DNA from: Vandiemenella viatica
Taxonomy: Eukaryota; Arthropoda; Insecta; Orthoptera; Morabidae
Direction: 5' to 3'
Length of the DNA: 64,000 nt
NCBI GenBank assembly: GCA_031002005.1
Contig: CM061919.1
Coordinates: forward strand, 174,699,121 to 174,763,120
Both the position numbers and the translations under genes were made by a program. Below the pieces are notes generated by a model that made no database searches, had not been told where the DNA came from, and was given only the letters and a program-made list of their open reading frames with translations. This document shows, one piece after another, positions 31,795 through 42,831 of the stretch. Each line of letters opens with the position of its first letter. Positions within the stretch are counted from its first letter, which is position 1.

Positions 31795-32155
31795 TGCAAC
31801 GCCATTTATTGTGTTCAGCGATTCTGTACTACCGCAGATGATCATCGTCGGCGAGTATGGTGACGACCTGTTACGTGTGACGTCATGGTGTGGCAGCTAT
31901 CGGGTATGACTTCAGACTACATCTGGCCGTAATTAAGGGAACTTCGGCGGCACAGTGGTACGACACGTGTGTTCTCACGTGTTACCTCTCATGCTACAGT
32001 ATCGTGGGGCCATTTTTCAACAGATCAATGCTCGTCCACACACGGCATATGTCTCTAGGAACGGTCTGTCTGATGTAGAGATAATCCCGTGGCCAGCAAG
32101 ATGCCCGGATCTGTCTAGATAGAACATGTTTGGGTTCAGCTCTGACGTCAACTCC
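31795..32155 (+). pseudogene. Tc1-type transposase catalytic-core remnant
   Basis: Spread over frames, the plus strand gives VMVWAAIGYDFRLHLAVIKG, then QQINARPHTAYVSRNGL, where Ile replaces the catalytic Asp of QQDNARPH, then PWPARCPDLSR. The SPIEHVW-type Glu is lost after a stop. Multiple frameshifts make it non-functional. Confidence 0.75.
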
Positions 32156-32157
32156 GT

Positions 32158-32742
32158 CACAGCGCCAGTACTCAGAATCCCAGAAAAACAATTCTTGTAA
32201 AAGAAGCCAAATCTCGTGCTCGTGAAGTGACAAAAAGTTATGAGATCTTCTCCTGAACAAAGTCTAAACTTTACAGTGCATATTCACTTCACTTCGTGAA
32301 ACAATGGTTTCTCTTGGTGTCGTAGAGTATATTTAGAATTAAAAAAAAATTAAAAACTGGTGACTTTGCCATAGCGCAAGCCATGTTTTAGTAAACATAT
32401 ATAAAATACCTTAAAGGTGTTACTTTATCAAAGTTACAAATACATAAAAGCCAAGATTTTCTTCGCACTTTTCCGAATTTGAAAAGTATATACTACACCT
32501 GTCATTTCAGTAAAAATAATGACATGCATAATAACCAAGACACCATAATGTATTTTTGCTCTTAATAAACGATCTATAACACAGAGGGAAACCATTGTGT
32601 TTCACAAAATGAAGTGAATATGCACTGGAAAGCTTAGACTTGGCTCAGAGGATGATCTCGTAAATTTTTTTCACTACTCGAGCACAGACTTGACTTATTT
32701 TTACAAGAGTTTTTTTCTGGGATGCTGAGTAGTGGCACTGTG
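32158..32742. repeat. inverted repeat with about 160-bp arms
   Basis: The left arm (32158-32317) and right arm (32583-32742) match as reverse complements with scattered differences: CAGTGCATATTCACTTCA against TGAAGTGAATATGCACTG, and CAGAATCCCAGAAAAA against TTTTTCTGGGATGCTG. The spacer is 265 bp, AT-rich. The left arm joins directly to the Tc1 remnant, so the arm is probably Tc1 3' sequence duplicated in inverted orientation. Confidence 0.8.
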
Positions 32743-32749
32743 TTGATCG

Positions 32750-33650
32750 CTTATTCCGAATAGTCACTCAAATGTAATGATTACATTCTAAAATCAACGA
32801 ATAAGAACATTTCAGAATTATCAATATACGTTACCAACAATATTCCACTCTTTGAAAACAATTGGTGTGCGTCGTAGCCGAGCACTTCAGATTGACGCTG
32901 GTTTAACTACCACCAGCAGTAAATAATGAATAACTTCCAAACTAACCATAGCAACAAACTAAAATTTAATATCTCTATGCATTAAAGAAATCCCAGGCAT
33001 GTAGCTTCATCCGGAGCAAACCAATTAACCCACAAATATGTGCAAGAATTTTTCATGTTTTGGATTGTGATTAAGTAAATACGGAGAAAAATACCAATAT
33101 TAGACATTTATTTTATGATTTAGGGATGAAACCATAACGTTTATGTGTACCAAATTACATGTTTCTGGGATTACTGGAAGTTCAGTAGAATTTTGATGTC
33201 GGAGTGCCGTGGCAGAAATAAAATGTTGAATTTCACTAACTTCCAAAGTAAGGAAATAAAAGAAGTAAAATTTAACACATTAGTTAAACTCAATAAGCTC
33301 ACTCTACAATGAAAATCTGAGGTACATAAAGTTACTAGGGTAGAATGCGATTTCACGTTAGAGGTAGGTAAGAGTATTTACTAGTTTCAGATTTTCTAAT
33401 ATTACGTGGGTAAAATGATATATGTGTACGAAATTTAAGCTTTCTACGACTACGGAAAGTACCTTAGTTTTAATAATCATCAGTGAGTGAGTGACAAAAT
33501 CTCTGAAATTTGCATATTAATAACATCTTAGCTAAGAACTTTAACGAAATAAAATTTAGTGTGTTTGCTAAGATTGCTGATTGCTGACATCTATACATAA
33601 CAGAAATTTGAGACATGAGTATCAATACGATCTAAGAAACTGAGGTGCAA
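32750..33650. other. AT-rich sequence with a diffuse duplication
   Basis: Segments near 33140 and 33420 both read TATGTGTAC.AAATT followed by a similar stretch with TACTGGAAGT or TACGGAAAGT, suggesting an old tandem duplication of roughly 280 bp. No gene. Confidence 0.35.
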
Positions 33651-33654
33651 AAAT

Positions 33655-33950
33655 GGCCCGAATTACTTCGATAAAAGGGTATGCAGTGCCGCCGTTGATT
33701 GCACTGCCTTGCACCAGATATCAACGACCAATTATAACAGCTGTGCGCCAGCTTGCCTCAGGAGAGGACCAGTGCATGCATCCATGCCAAAGGAGGTATA
33801 ACGTCATACTCATAAGTATGCTGATATTGCCAAGTTCTTGGTAAATTTCACTTTATTTTTTAATCACTGAAATAACATTTCGTACTCTCTCAATCCGTTA
33901 AGTTTCTTTTCGTTGCCTGTTCCCCTTGTTGGTGATTCACTTTTTAGCCA
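33655..33950 (+). pseudogene. Tc1-type transposase C-terminus and 3' end
   Basis: In one frame SACIHAKGGITSY matches the usual Tc1 C-terminal ending (.ACI.AKGG.T.Y). The preceding residues read like the last helices but are frame-broken. The following AT-rich stretch (to about 33950) fits a Tc1 3' UTR. Confidence 0.6.
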
Positions 33951-33959
33951 TGCAATGTA

Positions 33960-34650
33960 ATTTTGTTTGGTACTTCGCTATATCACATAATCAACACGTT
34001 ATAATCTTGTCAGGCTTAATAAACCTTTAAATAAATAAATAAATAATACTTTGCTCTGTGCAGACGATCTTGACTCCGCGATATTTACTTTAGGAAATCT
34101 CTAATACTACGATAATCATACGGTTTATGCTGTTGTTTAACTTTGCTGGTCGCTTGAGCAAGTATACAGTATATCAAACAGTGACCTTTTCTGTGAATTG
34201 CCTCCGTGTTTAATGAATTCCATGGAAGACATTGAAAACCAGAGATTCTAAACTGAGATGTTGAAGCAAGAAATAAGTATCTGGAACTCACAGCTACCAC
34301 ATCCGGTCGCCGATGTTGGAATGTTAGTTGTAGTTGTACGTTGTAGAGATAGGAGCCACAGGTAACAGGTGCGTGCCTGTAGCGAGCCAGCATTCTAGTT
34401 GCAGGTGGCTCTAGGGCATTACATCTGCTGACATTCTGTGAGCCCAAATGCCAGCGCCTGCGTGGGCGCCTAGGCACGCACATCGAGTGGCAAAGGTCAC
34501 CTCAGCCGACTGGCGACTACACTGCGTTCAAATAAATCTTGTGTTCATGTTCGGACATCAAGCGTGTAGATGTCAAGGTGTTTTCAGACAGGGCGTATCC
34601 CTCCTTCCCCCCTTTGCTATCATTTTTATTTATTATCATCTACTCGTGAG
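33960..34650. other. unassigned sequence
   Basis: A minus-strand open frame (34085-34483) has no recognised domain. Not supported as a gene. Confidence 0.3.
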
Positions 34651-34983
34651 GACTGAAGGGAGAAAATACGTATGAAGAAAAAAATTCTTCGTGGTGTAAG
34701 ACAAATTTGTATACGGTCCCCTATATGTTTATACATCTGCTCTAAGTATATCTTTAGCGAGGCATTGAATGATTTGGAGATGGGAGTGCTGTTGAATGGA
34801 AACTGCATAAACAACATTCGCTACGCGGATGATACAGTCATTTTTCAGACAGACAGGAATGATTACAATATATTATGGACAGAGTGTCGCAAAGCAGCCA
34901 TGAATACGAATTTAATATAAATGTAAATAAGACAAAAGTAATACTGAGTATTGATGCAAACTAGACTGTGATTTCAGGTAATA

Positions 34984-35094
34984 ATATCTGAATTAGTAGA
35001 CCTGAGGAAGACAACCGAGCTGGTTGTCGAAACGTCGTCGTTTTTCAACTCTATCCGGCTGAACCACCGTGAACAATTCATTGCAAAAGTAATA
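34984..35094 (+). mobile_element. short insertion in the LINE carrying a hammerhead-like hairpin
   Basis: About 110 bp with no counterpart in the expected LINE reading frame, bounded by GTAATA (34978-34983 and 35089-35094), a possible 6-bp duplication. It contains the hairpin at 35002-35036. Confidence 0.45.
35002..35036 (+). ncRNA. hammerhead-ribozyme-like hairpin (candidate)
   Basis: CTGAGGA (35002-35008) matches the hammerhead CUGANGA core. One extra A follows. Then comes a perfect 7-bp stem GACAACC/GGTTGTC with loop GAGCT, then GAAAC (35029-35033) and GTC. The core order CUGANGA-stem II-GAAA-(N)-GUC is right. The extra A before stem II is non-canonical, and stems I and III are weak. Related blocks occur at 2446-2475 and 2546-2573. 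Confidence 0.4.
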
Positions 35095-35759
35095 GTCATT
35101 GCCAAAAACAACAATTCTCAATGCTATATTATAAACAACCAGAAGACAGTTGAATGTGTATCAAGGTATATGTATTTTGGTAACACAGTAAATACCCAGT
35201 GGGATCAATCTGATGATGTGAAGTCACGTATAGGTAAAGCCAGAGCAACTTTTAACAAAATGAACAATCTTTTTAAAAATCGTAATTTATCAATTGCCAC
35301 AAAGATTAGACTCTTGTGTTACTATGTATTCTGTGTCCTCCTGTATGGTGTTGAAACGTGGACATTAAAGGAAATAACCAGTATAAGGCTAGAAGCTTTT
35401 GAAATGTGGCTGTATCGATGAATGTTCAGAATACCATGGACATACCACACCACAAATACTGAAGTGTTTCGTAAAATGAAAAAGAATATGGAAATGTCGA
35501 CCATCATAACCTGCAGTACATTGGACACATCATGAGGAACAATATCCGTTACGAACTCCTGCAGTCTATTATACAAGGGTAAATACCAGGAAAGAGAAGT
35601 GCTGGTAGGAGAAGAACTAACTGGCTAATAACTTTGAGAACATGGACCTCCAAGACAACTACGGAGCTAATCCGAGCGTCTACTAGCAGAGACAAGACAG
35701 CCAAGATGATTGCCGACGTCTGGAACGGATAGGGACCAGAAGAAGTGCAGAAAGTATAT

Positions 35760-35826
35760 CGTTGTGACCCAGTGGAAAGGTAATGACTAAGACCAAAAAG
35801 TCGCGGTTCGAATTAGGTTTTACTCA
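35760..35826 (+). mobile_element. possible tRNA-like SINE head
   Basis: GTGACCCAGTGGAAAGG (A-box region) is followed about 35 bp later by CGCGGTTCGAATTAGG (B-box region). It directly follows the LINE end. No acceptor pairing. Confidence 0.35.
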
Positions 35827-35829
35827 GAA

Positions 35830-37295
35830 TTTTTACAGTCTCTTAACCTATCGTTAATCTCTGTGAAGCACGAAAGAAAGCTGCAATTGCTCACTCCCAT
35901 TTCACGTGTGATTACAGAATTATGTTTCAAAATCGAAAAGTTCGGTTACTAGAAAGTTTGTATTTGACCTCAAGCAAACCAATGATCTGCGCGTATTACG
36001 TAAACTGATAGGCTCGGTAGTACAATCTCTGCGAAAATCTAAAATGCCATTTGATTTTACTTTGTACAGTTACTTCAAACGGGTACTACGGAAAGTAATG
36101 TTATAGAGCTCATACCGTCGCTTCATTTACAATGTTTTCTCATTCAGCCGAAATAGGTCGGTGGCTAGGGAATCGAACCTTGTAATCCCCTGCGTGTTGT
36201 CGCTCGGTGGATGAATCACAACAGCTATCTATGATACGCATCATATCAAATTGATGGCATAAAGCTCAAGGAAACTAAAATATATAAATAATATTTTTCA
36301 TTCAGCAATATATACACAGTTTTAAACATATAAAATTCACAGATCAACTCAAATTCTTGATGGAATGAAATATAATTTAAAATTTTATTTAAAATATTTT
36401 ACGAATTATCTCACTGCTGTAAGATATTAATATCTATTGTTATTTAAAATTATTTAACAGCAGAAGTTATAGCTAATACGATAAAAAAGACTAAACTTTT
36501 TTCGCCAAAATATTTATCTTAATCTTTCGCTCTTAGAATTCTCTTCAGTCTATAACAGAGCAAATTATTGTAAAAATTTAATGCGGTTTTGTATAAAGCT
36601 ATGTCATGTATTATAAATCGAATTCTTCGCTCATTATAAATAATTATTTTGCGAACGGAACTGTTGGAATTATTTATAAGGCTTTGCGACAAATATTTTA
36701 AAAATTGTTTCGCTCGATTTTTCTTTTTTCCCCGATATATATATAAAATAACAGACTGATTAAAGATGTTCGGTACCAAATGGTATTTTTTATATCATGA
36801 GCATCATTATTTATAATGTATATCTGTTGGTGGATAGTGTCTGTCTGTCCCTTTGTTTCTGTACCATGAAAAAACTACAAAACCGATTTAGATGATGGGA
36901 GAGAGGGACTTTCACAAATTGAATGCTTGTGGTCTATCGTAAACAGACAGTCAGCTTTACGGCCCTAGACGAAGGTGAGCGAAACAAGAAATCATAATCT
37001 ACTCTTAACTTGAACAGTTTGATGCCAGAAATAAACTACATTTATGGTAATTACTGCTTCCTTATTCTTAAAGCGTACCCACCAAAGACCACACAATGTA
37101 TAAGATATGCACACAACTCTTCAGTACTGTTAATAATATTTTTTCCTACGAAACTCTGGTTATTTATTTCTTAGTTAGTGGTGTGAGTGTTTGTTTGGGC
37201 CAACTAGGACTACGTTAAACCTTTGTTTGGCTTGAATTTTGCTGTGGAAATGTACACATCAGTGTAACGACTAGGATTGTTATCTCTGGAGGGGA
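35830..37295. other. unassigned, very AT-rich in part
   Basis: 36150-36215 has a reverse-strand GGTTCGATTCCC box B without a convincing A box. 36270-36780 is extremely AT-rich, with a 14-bp palindrome AGATATTAATATCT. No gene supported. Confidence 0.35.
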
Positions 37296-37297
37296 CC

Positions 37298-37353
37298 TAC
37301 AGCTTGACGTCGAATCCGAACCATGGAAGCGTTCCGACGTACTTCACATTACA
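37298..37353 (+). mobile_element. fragment of the second SINE family's body
   Basis: GGGGACCTACAGCTTGACGT then CGAATCCGAACCATGGAAGC matches 18393-18450 (GGGACCTACAGTTTAACGTG, GAATCCGAACCACGGAGC). It adjoins the foldback element's left arm. Confidence 0.5.
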
Positions 37354-37490
37354 CAGTTAGTCCAGTCATTATAGTAAGTTCACCTCGGAATTCGAGATAC
37401 CCAGCTGTAAGTCTGTAAATACTTGTATATTGACACCCTAAAAGTTGTCTCAAAACCTACGTATGGTAGGGTGTACGCAACTATTAAATT

Positions 37491-37506
37491 TCAAGGTCAA
37501 AGGTCA
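37491..37506 (+). promoter_or_regulatory. nuclear-receptor-type site, DR1 plus extended half-site
   Basis: TCAAGGTCAAAGGTCA contains AGGTCA-A-AGGTCA, a perfect DR1, and TCAAGGTCA, the exact extended half-site bound by FTZ-F1/SF-1/ERR-type receptors. The mirror copy is in the other arm at 38527-38542. Function is unproven. Confidence 0.45.
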
Positions 37507-38526
37507 CAAAAATAGGTTTTTTGCGCTTTTTTTGGTAAATATCTCATTTCCTATGGGTTTTTTGCTATTTGTATTTATTATCAATATTGTAGAATACAAA
37601 ATTCTCTACAAATTTTGTTTAAAACATTTTTTTATACGGTGAACCGTTTTCGAGATAGAGAGCGGAGAGCGCGCCGTCACAGCATCATTTCAGGTCAACC
37701 GGTGCCTCCGGTCGAAAACGCGCCATATATAGTTGATGAACTATCGATAAATCAATGATTATAAATATTTGTCAATTTTTATTAACTATTATATTATATT
37801 TTATCATTTTTTTTCCTAACCTATCCACTTTTTATTCAGTATTAATTTATTTAACAACACTTACCTGTCCATGTAATTGCAGAATTGTTAATGAAAATAT
37901 AGGAAATATATTTGAATTTTAACCTAATAATATTAATAACTTCTTACATGATGAAAAAAAATAACAAATAAATTAATCTTTTTATTAAAAAATATCATTC
38001 AGTACATTTATTTTTATTAAAAGTAAAAAAATGGAATAAAGGGTACCAAAACTACAATTTATAATTTTAATCATGCACTTAATTATTTTCTATTTAAAAT
38101 GTCATTAGTTTAAATGGGAATATAATTATATTATGATTTAAGTTTTTCCCTTAATTAATTTTTAATTTTAGGAAACGGTTATCAGTATTATTGAATAGAT
38201 ATAGATTTAATGCATGAAGAAAATGATAAAATATAATCTAATAGTTAATAAAAATTGACAAATATTTATAATCATTGATTTATCGATAGTTCATCAACTA
38301 TATATGGCACGTTTTCGACCGGAGGCACCGGTTGATCTGAAGTGATGCTGTGACCGCGCGCTCTCCGCCCTCTATCTCGAAAACGGTTCACCGTATATAA
38401 AAAAAAAAAATTTAAACAAAATTTGTAGAGAATTTTGTATTCTACAATATTGATAATAAATACAAATAGCAAAAAAACCATAGGAAATGAGATATTTACA
38501 AAAAAGCGCAAAAAAACCGATTTTTG

Positions 38527-38542
38527 TGACCTTTGACCTTGA
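38527..38542 (-). promoter_or_regulatory. nuclear-receptor-type site, mirror copy
   Basis: TGACCTTTGACCTTGA is the exact reverse complement of the site at 37491-37506, retained although the surrounding arms differ at some positions. Confidence 0.45.
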
Positions 38543-38699
38543 AATTTAATAGTTGCGTACACCCTACCATATGTAGGTTTTGAGACAACTTTTAGGGTGT
38601 ATATATACAAGTATTTACAGACTTACAGCTGGGTATCTCGAATTCCGAGATTCTTACCTAATTTAAGCTTAAATGACTGGACTAAGTGAGCTGTGCCAG

Positions 38700-41028
38700 A
38701 GGTGAAGGTCGGGTTAGGGGCTTAGTTAGACGCCACCACGCCACTTCGTGTTAGTTGTAATAATTTCACTATGCTTTCTTCAAACAGATCTAATCTGCCG
38801 GCTTTAAATACATTAAATTGTGATATTTTGTTTACAATAAAGGTTATAAGAGTACTTCATTAGAAATCTAACCAAAATTTCTAATGCCAGCCGTAATAAG
38901 AAAGTAACTAGAGGACTAGAAATATTTTACATAACATTTATTTTTATTTCTCCGTGTTATAAATTTGGTTGTGTAAATATTCAAAAAAATACTAAATATT
39001 ATACTGTGGTGCATTTATCCGTAATTGTTTTGTGGGACACTTTTTTTTTCAGCAATGAACCAAACGTCGTAATTTAAAAGTTTATTATGAGTACTCATGA
39101 TGTATTTTTGTAAGTAATATGAAAGAAAGTCTCGAAACTGGTAAATACATTTTCTATGGAGTTTTACGAGGAAATCCAACCGTAACTTATTTATCTGAAC
39201 TGCTGTGTCTGAGATCAAGGACACAGCTAACCTCTCAGCGAGGTGAGAATGATTACCAATTTTTTATTTTCCGTGTAAGTTAGCAAAATAAAGGCTTTTA
39301 GTGACTATGTGCGAACACAGGAACAACATGATAGCATAAAAATAGGTAACATTCTATGGAATAGCAATTGCTTTCATAATATTTAAATGCACTTTGCGTT
39401 TTGAGGAGTAGCTACAGAACAGTGGATGTTTATGGGCGGGAACAGCATCAGTCACACTTGATGGATACAGAGTCCATGACACTCAGGATGTTCAGAAATA
39501 AATGTGATGGAATCCACGTCAGAGCCTCGAGCCATCCGTCTAGAGCTACCGCACTCCTTAACACCAGATGACGTAAGAAAGCGCCTAAGCTTATATTTCG
39601 AAATTCAGTACCTCTTACAAGGTAGCAAAATCTACGTCTTTTAACTAGCACTGAAGATATGCTTCATTTTACCGTTCGCATTACCGTATCATCATCAGTA
39701 TCATCCAGACACAACTTTAAATTGTGCAGATATGTTACGTGTAGCCGGTATATCACAGTTTACTAAAACTGTTTGGTATCAGTTAAAAACTAATTTCAAC
39801 GATTTTTAAGCAAAAACAGAAAACGTTAACTGAAATATATATGTTTTGCCTACATTAAAAAAAAAAAATAACCCTCAGACAACCAACTTGCGAAACCGAA
39901 GAATGCAGACGTTCTGAATTCTGATGATCTACTGTATTTTCTATTGTTGACAATTTGTCAGAAATACACTTCAATTATGCTATCATTTTTTTGGGTCTTT
40001 TTTTTAGGGTTTATCTTTCTTAGACGCTTTTATTCTTACTGCTATCTGATCTGCTTGAAAATGTTTCGGCACTCAAGAAGTGGAAACCGTTCTCATATTA
40101 GGACGCGATCTCCAGTACATGGAAAACTTGACAACAACTCTGAGTGCTAATCTTCTGTCTGTTATCAGCAACTCACGTAACCCGAAAAAATTTACGTGAA
40201 TACGATTCTCGAATGTCCATCCTGCACAATGATCATTTTCAGTGATAGTGAGACGTCTAAATTCAGATGACCTTACGTTAACTGTGTTGTATACACGATA
40301 CCAATCTCGATATTGTTACAATAACTACTCGTAGCATGAATCATGAATTTGTGGGTTCTCCCCCCCCCCTGCCTCACCCCGACTAAACCAGCAGTCACTA
40401 AATCATCATCAACTGTAAACAACTCGTTCTTCTTCACCACCACTTACGAACATTTTGGGGGCTTTCGACGAGTGTTACTCATCGTTGGTACAGGTATGGC
40501 CAAATTTGGAGCTTGAGTTTCACGGTCGCATTCCCTTTCTGACGCCAAGCATTTTATACCTTCTGCCATGTCATACTAAATATGAATGCTATAAGTGAAG
40601 TGTTTCTATCTTTTTTTGAAACGTGTAACTATGTTGAACCTGTGATAAGTGTATTTTTTTGTCTATGAAACGTGTGGTGGTTCTGGACCGTACTGCCATT
40701 CTCACTGATGTCTGCGGAAAACCACCCAAAAACCGCACTCTGAACGGTCGTTACGTGATCCTTTATACCTCTCGGATGCCGAGGGCGGTGCCTCAGAGCA
40801 CTGAGCAGTACTGGCGGGTTTTTCGGATGTTACAACGTTAGGTAGGGCACGTCTGGGTACCAAGTTGAAAATATGTTCAAAAATTCAAAAGGGTTAATTA
40901 AGAGATCTGAAATTTTTTTCTACGATAACATTGTAATTTAATACTAACAAAAGTACAATAATATTGTGAGAAAACAAAAGAAAAATGTTTTTATTTTTCA
41001 ATAACAGAAAACTACTCCTCCGATCTGG
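38700..41028. other. unassigned sequence
   Basis: Mostly AT-rich. Short ORFs (39448-39651 minus, 39944-40150 plus, 40659-40841 plus) have no recognisable domain. A C-run lies near 40365. Confidence 0.35.
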
Positions 41029-41029
41029 C

Positions 41030-42035
41030 CCGGGCATGGGGCAGAACTGGGTGGTGAGGACAATTCATTATGAAATCTAAGGTAAATACATTAAAAAAAT
41101 AAGTTTGTTCTATAATTATTTAGTTTTAAGTGACTATAAGGGTTTAACTACGATTGTGTCCCTTTCTTAAGACTGATAATAAAATTCACACACTACAAGA
41201 GCTTCATCATATTCGCTATCTATTGCCGCACATAAATTGTGTGCTCATTTTTTGCACCTGAAACAAGTAATCATATCTTCAACTAACTCTGAGTAAAAAT
41301 CAATGCAGTATAACAGTCACAACAATCTTCAGTATCACTCTCATTAGTTTTGGGGTCTTTCTTCAGTTCCTCCTTTTTCCATTTTTTCAGGCACTTTCCT
41401 TTGTTTCTTTATCATTGTTAATTTTATTCTTTTTCTTTAAATAGTGTTATGATTGATTTTTCTTCTTTGGCAATTTCTTTTACTCTTTTTACTTAATAAC
41501 GACTTATAACTTTTTTGTATGGGGAATCTGTTAAGACATTTGTCATCCCACTGTTCCGATTCGTTTTTTCTTTTTTAACTTTTGGAATAGGAATTAAAAA
41601 TTCAGATGAAAAAAGAAAAAGCTTTGTTGTCCGTTGTCATCCCAGAACATCCCAAAAGCTGGGCAGAATGTAGTACTTTCCCATTTCGGCCCAACCGTTC
41701 TTGCCCCAGTAACACGATTTAGGTTAGACAGAGAAACATACGTAAACATATATTTAACTACACGAAACTAAAGACTATTAAAGGTAGTCCAAGCATATAC
41801 TAACTATATTTGTAATGCGAAAAGTATGTATATTTTACCTTAGTTACAAATACATCAGGAGGAACAATACAGGAGAAGAAAATCACACAACTAAACATTC
41901 ACACAACGCTCGAGGAAATTAGACTAACACGGCTGTCGTAGTTGAGCTGCAATAGGTTGGTCTAGTTCTACTTATTGTCGCTCGCTGTTAATACCTCCTT
42001 GACACCGAAACACGTCATTCTGCCCCGGTACCCCG
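41030..42035 (-). mobile_element. possible pogo/Tigger-like remnant
   Basis: The left end GGGCATGGGGCAGAACTGGG and right end ATTCTGCCCCGGTACCCC give short imperfect inverted termini around GGGGCAGAA. On the minus strand at about 41190-41340 the decayed reading SDTEDCCDCYTALIF, then MITCFRCKK and AHNLCA, resembles the C-terminal Cys/His zinc ribbon of some pogo-like DDE transposases. A lysine-rich segment precedes it (41370-41600). The catalytic domain is not visible. Confidence 0.4.
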
Positions 42036-42154
42036 TTGTGCCTCTAGTTTCCCTAATAAATTGAATGCGGTTTCTAGAGGTCAGCTGTTTTTCTGTAAGG
42101 TCACGTATTCCCTCGTCCCCTTATTTTTATAATTTCCAAGAAATGTATATAATA

Positions 42155-42342
42155 CTTTTTTGTTTGAGCTTTATGCCTCGTCGATGTCATTATAGGCGGT
42201 AATGGACGGCGGGCAAGGAACTGTAAGGAATTTGGCTATGGCCTTTTGAAGCCCTGCTTTTGCCTGGAGTGATTTCGGGAAGCCATGGAATCCCGCATCA
42301 TCCCCATTGTGAGACCACACTGTTTCCCGCACACCCACCACA
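42155..42342 (-). mobile_element. SINE, type B tail, head decayed
   Basis: The reverse strand has the body GGCTTCCCGAAATCACTCC, the GGCCATAGCC block and the tail region (ACATCGACGAGGC). The tRNA-like head is largely lost, with a deletion in the middle. Confidence 0.7.
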
Positions 42343-42344
42343 GA

Positions 42345-42793
42345 TACTGTATAATATTTGGGAATAGTATACTTGAATTTATATCAGTTTTACTTTATTT
42401 TACACAACACCAACAGCGCTATGAGTTCATTTCAATTTTGAAAGTGGTATATTATTTTATACAATAAAAGTACGGGGCTGCCCATTTTAATGACTCTGTC
42501 CGACGGACAAGTCACCGCCAACTTTGACGTATGCCTTCCTGCATGCTTACTGCTGTGACATATAGGATTTCAACAGAGGTTCGGTACACAGTGCAGTGAT
42601 TATTAGGAATCGTGAATAAACAATCATTCTAACCTACAGACCCGCCACAGTGGCTGCGAATATTAAGGCGCCACCACACTAGATTGGGGAAATATTACAG
42701 AACTGGGATCCCGGTACATGTAAACCGGTTTGCGTTTCGATTTTTAGGCTCTTTTCCACAGTCATCAGGGTGAATGCTCAAACGGCTAACAAG

Positions 42794-42831
<38 letters not shown>

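Larger units (their letters stand above)
34655..35731 (+). pseudogene. non-LTR retrotransposon RT, C-terminal half, interrupted
   Basis: The plus strand reads GVRQICIRSPI (decayed GVRQGCVLSPL motif), then LNDLEMGVLLNG and NNIRYADDTVIF with the catalytic YADD intact. After an interruption (34984-35094) it resumes YMYFGNTVNTQWDQ, RATFNKMNNLF, LLYGVETWTL, EAFEMWLYR, and ends AGRRRTNWL, TELIRAS, MIADVWNG and a stop at about 35731. The polyprotein is an RTE/R2-like type; exact clade unresolved. Endonuclease and N-terminal RT are absent. Confidence 0.85.
37354..38692. mobile_element. foldback-type element with arms over 400 bp
   Basis: The main arms are about 37383-37800 and 38240-38660, reverse complements with few differences (TCGGAATTCGAGATACCCAG against CTGGGTATCTCGAATTCCGA). 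Weaker matches continue outward to TTAGTCCAGTCATT at 37363 and its inverse near 38690. The spacer of about 440 bp is AT-rich and has no ORF. Each arm has one GC-rich core (ACCGGTGCCTCCGGT) amid AT-rich DNA. No target duplication could be fixed. Open frames inside the arms are mirror copies and not credible genes. Confidence 0.85.

Noticed and set aside
36270..36780. Mitochondrial insertion
   Set aside because: The segment is very AT-rich, but I recognise no mitochondrial protein or rRNA motif in it.
37445..38610. ORFs in both arms of the foldback element
   Set aside because: They are mirror images created by the inverted repeat, hydrophobic because of AT-rich codons, and have no start context or family resemblance.
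42797..42827. Poly-A run as the tail of a processed pseudogene
   Set aside because: No coding or SINE body was recognised directly upstream and no target duplication was found.
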